Below, one piece after another: positions 20,846-33,700 of a DNA stretch of 64,000 nucleotides. A model generated the notes under the pieces. It was not told where the DNA came from. It saw nothing but the letters and a program-made list of their open reading frames with translations, and ran no database searches. This DNA comes from Gordionus sp. m RMFG-2023 (Eukaryota > Nematomorpha > Gordioida > Chordodea > Parachordodidae), in NCBI RefSeq assembly GCF_954871325.1, contig NC_088776.1, forward strand, positions 49,246,569 through 49,310,568. The letters run 5' to 3'. The position numbers and the translations under genes are program-made. Numbering within the stretch: the first letter of the stretch is position 1; each line of letters starts with the position of its first letter.

Positions 20846-21904
20846 AGTCAATCAGATACAAATTTTTGAATTTAAAATGAAATTTTCCCTTCATATTTAT
20901 AATTTTATATATTATTTTCATATTTATAATTTTGTATATTATCTTCATATTTATAATTTTGCATATTTATTATAATAAAAATTATTATGTTTAATATTTT
21001 ATAAAATGTGATTGTCATTTTAGCAGTATTCATAAAATTAAATATAAATCAAATCCAAACAACACTTTTTATTAAATATTTATAAATAAATGCTATAACA
21101 CAAATTTAAACACTAATAAGAATTATAAGGTAAAGGTAATTAAAAAATAAATGTATATAAAAATTTTGGAATAAGGGTTTCATAATTAATTTGTGTACAA
21201 TGATTGCCCTCAATATCAAAAATAAGCAGTCAGCCTTAACAATTTGTATAGTATTAGTAATTTTAGTTTCTGAGGATTTATATAAGTGTTTAAATTTGGC
21301 ACTCATGAACATGATTATTTTCAAATAATATAAAATATAGAATTAGTAAATCATTCACATCAAACATTTTATATATTTTAAATTGAAAATAAATGTATGA
21401 TTTGAGACATGTTTCCTTATGGAAAATCGAGAATTTAAACGAAACGAGAAAAGGAGACGTTAAAAAACGAAACGTCAAGAAATTGATTGGAAAGGAAAAT
21501 GGTGAGTAAAAAAATTGATAACGATGACGGATAAGATAAATGGGGAGGGTGGAACAAATGAATAGTGTTAGCTGAAATATTACGATAGAAACAGAGCATT
21601 GATATATACGTCAGATGCTGAAAGTATTGAAAAAATAATAACATGGAAGCAATTGATTACAAAGATTTAATTTGTGAAGAGTAACATGGAAGCTGAAAGT
21701 AGATGATGAAAGGAAAACGAATCAAAAGACGTGGACAAGGCGAAATATAGAGGGAGGATGACATATATGATGACAAAACAGATGAGAAAATACATATAGA
21801 AATTGACACTGTAATTCTACCTACCGAGAAGGGTTTAACTCTGTTGGCGGCTTCTCTATATGTGGTATTAAAAAGAAATAAGAAAAGGGAAATCGAAGTC
21901 ATAC
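20846..21904. other. AT-rich stretch with a short tandem repeat, no gene seen
   Basis: Around 20,890-20,965 a ~28-bp unit (CATATTTATAATTTT plus TATATTAT) repeats about three times. From 21,430 to 21,904 the composition is less AT-rich (purine-rich on the + strand) but I recognise no protein or element. It ends where LINE copy 2 begins. Confidence 0.4.
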
Positions 21905-23465
21905 ATTCAAATATAATTCACATATTAAAAAACCACTACACGAATCTTACCGGTTGTATCATAATCAACAATAAGACATCCTCCCCCCTTTAGGATTAAG
22001 AAAGGTGTGAAACAAGGATGTGTACTTTCACCTCTTCTGTTTAATATCATAATGTATAAAATTATAAATGAAGTCTCGGGAGTCGCGAGTTTAATGTATC
22101 TGAGCTTAAATGCAAAATTACATCTAGAAAATATCATATGCAGATGACATCGCTATTGTGTCTTTAAGCATCAAAGAAACAGAAAATCTGTTATACCTAC
22201 TAGAAAATTTAAGTTTAAAATTGGGTATAAAAATAAATTTTAACAAAACAGTCATTCTTCCTTTCCCAAGTGCAGTCCAAAATCCAAATATCATGGTGGT
22301 AATATTATTAAGATAGTAGATAAAATTAAATACTTAGGCATATTGTTAGAAAACAAGGGCTGCTGTAAAGAAGAATTGAAAATTAGAATACAAAAAGCGA
22401 GAGATGCGTTTTATAAATATATAAAAATTTGGAAAACGAAAGAGATTTCTGTATACACCAGATTAAGAATTTTCAATTCTATTATAATTCTTAATTATTA
22501 TTTGGCGGAGATTTATAGGAAATTAATAAAACAGAAAATAGAAGATTACAATCCTTCATAAATAACTGCCTCCGTACTATAAATGGTATCTTCTACCCAA
22601 AAATAATATCTAATAATAATTTATGGAGAATATCAAAACACACTCCAATTCATATTACATTAAAAAAACGTCGCATTCAATTCCTAGCTCACATTATAAG
22701 GAACTCAGATCAAAATCTAGTTCATGACGCCATTACATGGCTCTACACTCATAACAGGAAAGAATACACAAAATATAAATCTTTATAGTATTATAAAACC
22801 ATAAAAGATATTACGGAACTAAACAAACAATTTATCAAGTTAAACAACTGCAAAAATTCCATAAAGAAGCTTTTCAGAATCAAAGACAAATATTTTAAAT
22901 AAAAAATATCTGGGCTTATTTTTTTTATAATGAACTAGTATTTTCCAAACCTTTTCAGGACATCAGGACAAACCATAATGGAATTGGTATGCTCATAAAT
23001 TTTTTTATTTTTCTATTTTTCTATTTTTCTATTTTTCTATTTTTCTATTTTTCTATTTTTCTATTTTTCTATTTTTCTATTTTTCTATTTTTCTATTTTT
23101 ATTTATTTTTTATTTTTTTTAGTATGGATTTACAGCTTTAATTATGAAAAATTAAATTTAAAATCAGCCACAACCCACCTTTAAAGTAATTAACTTATAC
23201 TGCAGTTCTTGGGCATAGGCTCTTTTTTTGACCCGCTCTTTTTCTTAAAGCCTATGGATGTCTGTAACCTTTTTCGAAATGTTGCGCGGACAAGTACGTA
23301 AGGCTTGACCACAAACATATAGAGGGCTCCTCATATTTTTTTAAACTTTCTCCCAAATTTAACTTATGTTCCAATTAGATGAAAATGAGGAATACCTAGC
23401 GTAGCTCTGCTGTTTATTCAACGCCAGAGGGCATATGCGCTATATATCACGGATCACGGAATATT
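21905..23465 (+). mobile_element. Decayed LINE, copy 2 (same family as copy 1)
   Basis: Sequence matching copy 1 starts in the reverse transcriptase at ATATAATTCACATATTAAAA and includes the RKGVKQGCVLSP block (about 21,990), the catalytic aspartate block (ADDIAIV, about 22,140), and the thumb through NNGCCKEELKIRIQKARDAF-like sequence. The C-terminus ends near 22,900. The 3' tail (about 22,900-23,465) matches that of copy 1, again ending ATATATCACGGATCACGGA. It is more 5'-truncated than copy 1. Small deletions and stops disable it. Confidence 0.85.
23005..23110. repeat. (CTATTTTT)n microsatellite in the LINE 3' tail
   Basis: About twelve copies of an 8-bp unit, found in LINE copy 2 but not at the same place in copy 1, so it expanded after insertion. 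Confidence 0.9.
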
Positions 23466-24274
23466 TATTATTTTATTTTTTAGTTTTTGGATTTAGAAGA
23501 TATTGTTTTTGATTTGATAGAAAATAAATGATACATAATATCAAACAAACATATATATATTTTGTTGAAACATAAAAATTTTGTATTAAAAAATATATTT
23601 AGAAATGTCTTGTATTGTTTTCCTTTTATTATTTGTAAGCATAATAAGTGACAAAGGATGAAATTCAGAATAATTTTCCAGAGTTTTCAAATTTCAATTA
23701 AAAAAGTTATTATATTAATATAAAACCTGAAAATAGGGGCGAAACCCCTCATAAATTATTTTTAGTTGAGCTCCCTAATATTGCAAAGGCTAGTGACACC
23801 CTTGATAGGTTTTTAATTGAGTGATATATTTAAATGAGACAAATATGAGTTTTTTATGATAAAATTGAAATTAATGAGTAAATTTATAATATCTAAAATT
23901 TATTCTTATGAAATATTAGCTTTAGATAGAATATAATCTCTATCGTAGAACCCGTGATTTCTTATTAGACTATGATAAGTTACATCTTAATCTGAATTCT
24001 GATAAAATTTATCACATCATATGGCTAGGATATCCATGGTGACTTCCTTCCCGAAATATCCCCACCTTATAATTATCTCGCATTCCCTTATTTCTTTTTA
24101 TCATAGAAAAATTCCAAGCAAATGCATATACTCAATTCATTTTTTTCTAAATAGTTTTCATCTATAGTTTGCCAAGTGTCCATGTGTTTTAATTAAAGTT
24201 TCTATATATTTTAAGTTATATTTAATTTTAAGTATCATTGTTATATCAACCAGAAGATACCATCTTTTATATCC
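23466..24274. other. AT-rich spacer, no gene seen
   Basis: No coding motif. A GGGGCGAAACCCC hairpin lies near 23,738, followed by GAGCTCCC; a similar GGGGCTCAGCCCC stem occurs at 27,227, suggesting pieces of one dispersed repeat. Confidence 0.35.
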
Positions 24275-24580
24275 GCTGCCACCATGATGGAAACACTTAA
24301 TGGAAAGCTAAGATTAAGAAAATTATTTTATTTAAATGATTTTAACATTATAATACAATATATCTAAAATGCTAAGTTTATATAGTATTATAAAATATTA
24401 AAAATTTGAATATAAAATAAAATAAAATAAGTTAGTAAAAATCGCAATATATTTTATTAAAGATCATAAGTAGAAATCGCGATATTAAAATTACATAAGT
24501 TTAACTCGCGATATATTTTACAAAAGGTCATAAGTAGAACTCGCGATATATTTTAAAAAAGGTTATTCGAATATTTTAAT
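24275..24580 (-). mobile_element. LTR edge and primer-binding site fossil related to the gypsy-like element
   Basis: The ten bases TGGTGGCAGC (- strand, 24,275-24,284) followed outward by a TGA...(+) edge repeat exactly the primer-binding-site/LTR junction at 6,801-6,813. The presumed LTR contains ACAAAAGGTCATAAGT, also present in the LTRs at 1.6 and 7.0 kb, here in a ~45-bp tandem array with a CGCGATATATTTTA block. No coding part is seen beside it. It is an old broken remnant of a sister family. Confidence 0.45.
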
Positions 24581-25006
24581 TATTATAAATTAAAATTTAT
24601 TTTATTAAAATTATTTTAATTAATATTATAGTTTATTATTTTAATTAATATTATTTTTTAAATAATATTAGAATTTATTTTAGCTTAAATTATTTAAATT
24701 AGTTTTATAATTAATTTTTTAATTAATATTTTATTTTAATTAATATATTATTTATGTTAATTAATTTTAAAAATGTAATTTTATTTAACATCTATAACAT
24801 TAGAAAACCCATTAGTGATTATAAAAGCCTATCACTGAGAATTTAAAGGGGTTATATTATAACTGTGAATAATGACCTGAATTTCCATCAAAAAAAAGGA
24901 ACCTGATTATGCCTGTCTTGTATCTCATTTATTATTATATATATATATATATATATATATATTTAAGAAAATTTAGGTTCCATAATTGAAAGGTGTAATT
25001 GCCGGA
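24581..25006. other. AT-rich spacer with (AT)n run
   Basis: Almost pure A/T, with a (TA)n run of about 26 bases near 24,936-24,962. No gene seen. Confidence 0.5.
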
Positions 25007-26470
25007 GCGAGAATTGGACAAAGTTTTATTTATATTAACTCCTAATGAAGTGAATGATAGTACAGAATTAAATGCTTATATTTGTTAAAAAGTAGGATGA
25101 TAAACAATACTCCCAGTTAAATAAACATATAAAATATGGAAGAGAAGGGAACAATGATAAAATAGACTTCCCATTCATGCTGTAGAAAATTGAATTTTTT
25201 ATTTGAGCTTTTCGATAATTTTTTACCATTCCACATTTTAGCATTTCAGAAGAGGCATATTTCTGTGTTATTGCTGATATCTAACATGGGTGAGTGGTGG
25301 TTATCAAATATATGTCGAAATATGCGAAGTAGAGGTGGCATAACGATTGCATTTGGTGGCAACTGAGTTAATATTAAATAAACATATAGATATAAAGTTA
25401 AAAAACAAAATAAAACTGCAGGGGGTTAATATCAGGGGCAGGTTCTTATTATCCCACTACCAATAATTCTAGAACGGGTAAAGAGTTGTTAAGTCCCCAT
25501 TATTTTCTTCTCTTATCTTTAATAATAGATTTGTCATGTTTTGTAGCAATGTGAGTGAAGGTTGAGTTAGCCTAGAAAAATAAAGAAATCAGGCGAAAAT
25601 ATAAATAAACATTATTGAAATCAAACGAACATTAAAATACTAGAATGAACTTGTAGAGGGATCAATATTAGATGCATATCTCTATGGGAGGATATCAAAA
25701 AAATATTTTGTCTAGTTAGGAACTTATCATGCTTATCATAATCTAGTGAACGTTTAATTTGTATTTGTTCATTTTTAATGATAGGCATATCAATATTCGA
25801 ACAATTATAAAGAGGAAATAAGATGGGAGCAGTTATCTAAAATTAAAACAAAATAAATTGATAAAATAATGCACTGAACTTACAGAAGAGTCAATATTAG
25901 GTTCAACTTTCAAGTAATATTTGAATATCAATAGATGTATGTAAATAGTTAAAATAGATAATATCTAAAATCTTAGAAAGTATATGAAAGCATATTTAAA
26001 AAAATATTGTAAGCATAAAGATAAATAAACATTTAAGCATTTTTAATATATATAAATATAACTAACCGTGATAGAATTTGTTTGAATTAGTGATCTTTGG
26101 AACGTTTGTTATGTTGATTAATCAGCCATCTCTATTTTTGTTTGGAAACCACAGATAAATTAAAATTTGTACAATTATTAAGAGAGATTGAGAGGGACTT
26201 TTTTCTAAAATAAAAATATTATATAAAAAAATAAAAAACAATTATGCACTGATGTAGGAGTCAACATTAGGCTCAACTCTATAGCGATTGTGAGAATATT
26301 ATTAGATATTGGTACAACTAAACAGTTTTAATATAAAATATAAGGAAGTATAAGAAGAATAACATGTTTAAAAAATTATAAAAACTAAAAATAGACAAAC
26401 ATTTATGCATTTATAGTACATATATAAATGATTAACTTGTGGATAATAGATTTGTTATACGATTTTATTA
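25007..26470 (+). repeat. Unidentified repeat: second copy of the 18.5-kb block plus ~385-bp modules
   Basis: Positions 25,007-25,750 are co-linear with 18,517-19,640. From about 25,570 onward a module recurs at ~220-385 bp spacing. It consists of AATAAATTGATAAAAT-like A/T sequence, then GCACTGAACTTACAGAAGAG or a variant, then TCAATATTAGGTTCAACT, then AAATAAACATTTAAGCATTT. Cores lie near 25,645, 25,875 and 26,255; the core also occurs at 19,530. No protein-coding frame runs through the modules. This may be a decayed ncRNA or UTR array, or an unknown transposable element. Confidence 0.55.
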
Positions 26471-27715
26471 AGAAGAGAATCATGATAAACTTTCAAGTAT
26501 GTAAAAATATATTTTATTATTATTAACTTTATCATATCCCTTTCTTTTTCTTTTCTTAAGGTATATATATATTTTCTAAAAATATAAATTAGAATATATA
26601 TAAAAACAAAAAGTAAGGTTACGAAAAATAAAAAGTAATATAAGTTGAATTACAAAAATAAAAAGTTAAATTGAAAAGATAAATTTGAATTCATAAAAAG
26701 TAATACAAGTTGAATTAAAAATAAAAGGTTAGATTTGAATTCACAATTTGAATTCTCAACCATTAATTTTATGTTTAAAATATGGATTAACCCAATGGCT
26801 ATATTAAATCGTGCATTTTGAAGCCGCTATCTTATTACGGGTCCAAGGATGAAAAATAACATAGAGGGCTATAAAAATTATTTAAATTGTTAAAATTTCA
26901 CATCAAAATAAATTCAGAGATTATTTATAAGAATATAGAGAACTAATTTAAATCAAATATATTAATTCAAGCAAAAAATACAAATCTCATAATCTTAATA
27001 GTCTTTTTTTAAAATCGACCCAAATCATTATATAAAATGATAATAATGAAAAAAATATTAAAATAAAAATTTGCTTCTCTATCTTCTATTTGATGTGGCT
27101 ATAAAATAATATGAAAAAGGAGAAAAATTTTATTTTTGACACAATTTAAATTTTTTTATAACAATAATAAAGAGAAAAGTGATTCAAATTTAACCCTTTG
27201 GAAAAATATTAACTTTTTTGGTTAGGGGGCTCAGCCCCTTTTCAAAATTTAGAAAGGGAGCTAAAAATTAAAAAATTAGCATATGAACTTAGCTCTGGCA
27301 GTTCTCCTCGTCATGCACCCCCTGATATTAATAAAATCCAACTTTTTGAAATCTTTGATCTGACAACCCTGTTCAAGATATCTGACAAAAAGTTTTTTTT
27401 TATAAATTCTGCTTCATAAAGGTAAGAAGTTAGAATACATTATATATATTCAATAAATTTATTTTTTATAATTATAAAATATATTTATTTACTATTAATT
27501 ACAATAATACTTTAAATTTATAAAAAAATAATTCTTTTGATTAGTTTAAAAACTTGTATACTAAACCATAAAATGATAATACTATTATTTAATAAGCTAG
27601 ATAAAATATAAAGGTTCAATACACTTAATTAGGTAAAAAAAAATCACGAAAAATTAAATATATTAATTTCGATTGCAAGTCTAGTTTGTGGTTCAGTTTA
27701 GATTCCATTTACCAA
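26471..27715. other. AT-rich 5' flank of PCF11
   Basis: No additional gene seen. About 26,620-26,760 has imperfect repeats of AAAAAGTAATACAAGTTGAATT. The PCF11 promoter must lie here or nearer the start codon; I see no TATA box or initiator I would trust. Confidence 0.4.
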
Positions 27716-30700
27716 ATGACAACATATGAAAATGAAATATGCGAGGAATATAAAGCTGCTTTAGGGGATCTTACAATCAATAGCAAACCCTTAATAAATA
27801 TGTTAACAATGTTAGCTGAAGAAAATACCCAAATTGCTCCTCAAATACTAAAGGTTATTGAAGATCAATTGCATAAGGTTTACATTTACAATTTTTCATA
27901 TTGTTTTGTACATATCATAAATATAATTATTATAATATATATACTTATGTTTATAATGTTTTATATGTGGAATGTGGAAAAATCTAATAAAAAATCGAAA
28001 TAATAGTGTGTTATATCTTATATATATATTATATCGCGAAATATATTATCAAAATGATCCATAATATAGAAATCTATATATATATATGTATATTTTTTAA
28101 AATTAGTATTAATAATAAAATTCATTTAGACGTTTATATAGTTCATTTGAATTTTAATAATATATTATTAAACAAAATTTGATTTATATCATATGATCTA
28201 AAGGCAAATCCAATTCACAAATTACCTCTTCTGTACCTCATCGATTCAATTATAAAAAATGTAAAACAACCTTATTTAGAATATAGCATTCCTAATATAG
28301 TGAACATTTTTTGCCAAGTATTTGAAAAAGTAATATGAATTATTTAATTATTAGGCCTTATAAAAGCAAAATGCCATAGGCATCTAGTCAAATTATAACT
28401 TCTAGCAAGTTTATACAAAATATACCTTCAATTTAAATAAAATAATTAGGCTTTATTGTTAATATAGGGCCTGAAAAAACTATAGATTAATTTAAATCTA
28501 AAGCCATAAAAAATTAATTTTAATTGAAGTAATTATTAATGCAATTTAAATATAATTGATTTCCATTCTTTTAAATGACTATAATGTAACTGTTCTAAAA
28601 AGCATTAAAATAAAATAGGGGAATCAATATTCTACTCTGAATTTTACATTTAAATATACCATTGCAAAGGTTGATGAAAAAACAAGGTTAATGTTGTACA
28701 AATTAAGACAAACATGGGGAGATATTTTTCCACAAAAACTTATGTATACCTTAGATAAAGCAGTTCAAAAATTAGATCCTGCTTGGCCTATCACAGCTCA
28801 GGTTACAAATTCCACCTTGATTAGCCCACCTGAAATACCCATCAAACTTAAGGACCCTGGTGAAAAGAAGAATACAACTATTCATATTAATCCAAAATTT
28901 TTTCCAAAGGTATAAATTTGTTGTTTTTGATATAGTCTTATTTAAACATAATGCATGTAACCTTGAATATATAGATTTTCTCTTTCACTTTATTATTGAA
29001 TAAATTAATAATCTATAATATCTCAAATGATTGTAATTTAATTTTTTTTTTAAATGATATACATAAACTGTTTAATCACTATATAGAAAACTAGTCAAGT
29101 TATTATTGATTCTGCAAATAAACTCAAAGATCCCAGATTATCAAAACAATCAATTGTTTCTAATGCACAAGTCTTGAGAGATATTAAAATCAACAATAAA
29201 AGGCTTTCGGATAAAGGTAAAACATACATTTTCAACTTATCTAAACTAACCCCACAATTTACTCCTAATAGTTTCCTTAAACAAGTTGTAAGATTGATTT
29301 TGCAGGCCCTTTGATCATGTGGATTGACTGTTAACTGAACCTCTAACTTAAATCATTAATATACATAAAAAGTTTGAAATGATTTTTTGAATTATTTATT
29401 TCCCCCAAAAACCTATATTATAGAGATTTACCCATGGCACTTTTTTTAACTGATACTAAAACTACTGTTACTGACATGGTATTGGTTGATATATGGGAAA
29501 TAATGTATATATTGGAAACATATTGGCCAATACCAATGATATATAACAAATATTGGTTTGGTTCGTCTGATAATTGCCTGCAAAATTTATCTAAATTAAG
29601 GCTGTGCTGATTAATAGATTACTATTACTACAAATCTTATAGATTTTATTTTATATCTACTCTTAACCAATGCCAATCAATACTCTTTATTCAAAAAAAT
29701 AAATTAACTTTCACAAAAGATTGTGTATTTTATGGACAATGTTTATCTACCTGATTTTTTAAAATAGCCCAATCAAGAATTTCCCCAAAGTATTATTATC
29801 TAAGTTCAAAATTTTGCCAATAAGTCCAAACTAGTGTTGTTAAAAAGCCTGATTCGGGATGATTTAAAAAAAATGGTGTGATTAAGATTATAACCAAAAT
29901 AACATCTAAAAATTTGCTCATTACTGGTAGAAATGCTTGGACATCTATTTGCCAAATTTTGATGCTTACACAATATTATTTTAGCTAAAATCTTAATCGG
30001 GTCATTTTGAAAATTTGACCCAAATCGGACTTTTTAACAACACTAGTCCAAACTTTTCTGCCACCCAAGTTTGGATAATTTACTTTTGAGAGATAACCTT
30101 TTTTAAAAATTGGCTAAATTACAACACTAGTTGATTGTGATTTGTTTGTATTTTTAAATCCTTATTTTTCCAAATAATATAACAAAAAAATTATATCAAT
30201 CTTTTAGCTACATCGTCTTTTGAAATAATAAGGTTTTTTTTTAATATTAAAAATAAATTGAATTAATAGCCTATTAATTTATTATTATGAAATTTTGTAT
30301 CAAATAAATTTTTTTGTATCAAATAAATAACCAAAAACAATAAAATATGAGTTTAGATTGATTTAAAAAAAATATTAGCCTGATATGATATTCTTTAATA
30401 AAACGTTACCGGCTTAAATATCTGATATTTAATATTGGCACAGCCCTAATATACACTTATAGCTTTTTTTTGGAAACATAGAATATCATTCAAATTGAAA
30501 AAGTATAGGTTGACCAAACAAAAAACTAAATTTTTTTTTATAGATGAAAGAGTCCTCATTGAAGGCAAAATCGAATCCAAGAAACGATTTCGGAAGTAAT
30601 TTTTATGATTGCTATGTAAATTATAATGGCCATTTTAATTAACCTATCATATTGAATATATTATATATAATATGATACTCATCCCATTATCATATTAATG

Positions 30701-33700
30701 GTTGAATTAACTATAATTGATACAACTAAAATAATTTATGACAAATATTTGCTTATTGGGAAAAAGGCAACTATTTTCCTATGTCTTTTATGATTCATAG
30801 TAGAGTACTTTAAATTTTGTTAGTTATTTTATTCTATTCATGATTTAAATTTAAAGAGAAAACAATATCAGTGATGTGGATTACAGGGATAACGAAGTGC
30901 AATCCAACCAATTTTCATTGATACCTCTTGACGTGGATAAGAGACAGGAGGCCGATTTGAAGAAAACTTTACTGCCAGGTCCTGGTAAGAAAAATAATAG
31001 GTATGCCTAAAAATTAGTACATAGTTATATTTGATTGTATTATACAATAACAAACATTCCTTGAGGGAATAAAATGACAGAATTTGTAAAATATAAGATT
31101 TATATAGAATAGGAAATTTGCAAGAAGCTTGATAGCTAATTTTTTGTGTTTTTATTGGTTCCTAAATAATAATAATCATAACTTTTGATCTCTGTTATTT
31201 TTATTGAGAGAACCTGATGAAATCAGCTCTATTGCTTGAATTTCAATTTTCGAAAATATTGTTTATTTTTTACAAACGCTGATTTTTTTATCTCTTAAAA
31301 TCATAAATTTAAATGTTTTAAATCGACATTTTGTTACCATTTTAGAAATAGTTCACTTAAAGCCAACCAAAAAACTTAAGATGTAATTAATTTTCCAACA
31401 GTTACCTTTTTCACAGCTATAAATTTTTCTTGTTCTAAGAAACAATTGCCAACTTAATATTTATTTCTGCACAAACAAATCATTAAAAGTTTCGAGGTTA
31501 CCCACAGTGACTCAATCGAATCAATGGAAATATCAATTTCCAAACTTATAAGAGAGACGTCAATGCAGGGAAGAAAAGGTGCGCTAGATACGGAAAAGCA
31601 AGCTCAAATTCTTAAATCTGTAAAAAAAAATTAATTGAAATAATTATAAGTGAAGAATAAGATGATTAATACAAAATAGAAATAAAATCAGCATATATGA
31701 CTTAAAAATAGGAAAATTTGGGAAAAATAATTTCAAATGGAGAACTTTTTATGTGGATTTATGTTCATTGATTAAAGGGACATACAAATTAAAAAAGAAA
31801 GATTATCCAAATAAAATTATAAAGAAAAATTACTAATTGCATTTTTGATGATATTTTCAAATATAATTTTTATCACTCAAACGTTTATAGGCGGCCTCTT
31901 TAATGGAAGGCGGGAAATTGAGCTCATTGCAGCACAAAACTCTCATTCAGCAACTTCAACAAATTTTTGACCTCTTCAACAGAAGATTTAATTTTGGTAA
32001 TCACAATAACGCGAATAAGAAATCTCCACCACATTTGCCAACCAGTGGTAATAATGGCAGGAACATCATCCAAAATCAAAAGTTCAACAGGAATAACGCC
32101 TTCAGAATTCCTTTTGTAAAGAAGGAGCAGAACCATAAAGTGATTTTTTAAAATTTAAACCTAATTTTTCGAGCACGGTTTTTTTATAGGTAGTTTCAAG
32201 ATTGGTAAAAATTAATGAATTTTTTTAAAAAAAGTATTGTCAAACATTTCTTATTTCAACTAAATAAAATAATTATAAATTTTTCTCTTACAAGTCACCT
32301 GAAATTTATTACAAATACTTTGGAATATTATTTAAAATTATTTTAGCAGTTTAATAAGTGGAAAATGTTTTGTCTTTTCTATGCTTAAAAATTCCTGATA
32401 TTGAATTTTTTAAAATCAATTTAATCTTATATTTTAAATTTTAGTATTAATAAACAATTACCAAATATATAACTAGTATTCTTTTTAAAATTTAATCAAC
32501 AATAATAAATTAAATATATATCATGAAGGTCATTTGAGAATGATATTTATAATTTTTTGATGAATTGTTTTTTAAAATTTTTTTTTTATTCCTCACAATT
32601 TTTACTCCTATTGGCTAGGCTTAAATATGTGGTTACTATCTATTCTGTCTGCCTTCACTAGAATGCTTTAGGGCAGTAGCAAGAAGATTATTTCTAAATT
32701 GCCCCTTTACACTTTTTAAATGCACATTTATGAGTTCGAAATTTAGAAAGTATACTAATGGTATTTCTTATATTTAACATGTTTTCATTTCTATAACTAT
32801 GCTTATAAGCGGGCAATTAAAATCATTTGTATTTTATATAGACCTATTTTTTCAAATTGTAAATTTAATTTTCTCTTTAATATGATTTATAATGTTACAT
32901 AAATTAAACGGTATAAAATTTGATTCCCCGTTAAAGTTTTTGTCATATAATATTTAACCTTTAAAAAAACCTTGATTTAAATCAAAAAAAAATCTTGCCT
33001 AAGTTAAAAAATTTAATTTTTGACTTGATAGTCTAGTTATAACTAGTACAAAAAATTATTATAAGAAGCAACCTTATGCTAACTACTTTTTGAAATTTAA
33101 TTAGAATAAAAAATATATCCTCTTTAGCCCACTATACTCTTTTACATCGATCTAGAACTTTAATAGTTTATCAACTATTTGTTATGGAAGAAATGAATAA
33201 ATATAATTTTATTTAAAAAAAATTATAAAAAAAATTGATACATTAACAGGGTGACGTTGACAATAGAACAAACATATCTCCATCCATATTATGTAATTTA
33301 TTTTTTTCATAATTTTTATGTATAATAGGTGTAAAGAGATTTGAAGGGATAATCCTCTCCATGTATTGTAATTAGATATAAAATTAGAAAAGGAATGAAA
33401 TAAATTATATCGATTTAATAATAAAGGAAGTTAAGGATCATCGGGGAAAAAATTGAAATAAGAAATAAAGATTTCGCTTTTTATTACATGATTTCCTCAT
33501 TTTATTTAAAAAAAGCTCCCAAGCCTAATAAAGATTGTCAAATGGTTATAATTGATGGAGTCGAACGAGAAATTCATTTTCACGAATCGACTGGACTAGT
33601 TTTAATGAACGACGATTTACCCCACGTTATCAGCTTTAAAATGAGGTCACCTGACCCTACCTTCAAAACATTACTCTTGGGAGATATCAGGGAAAAGGTT

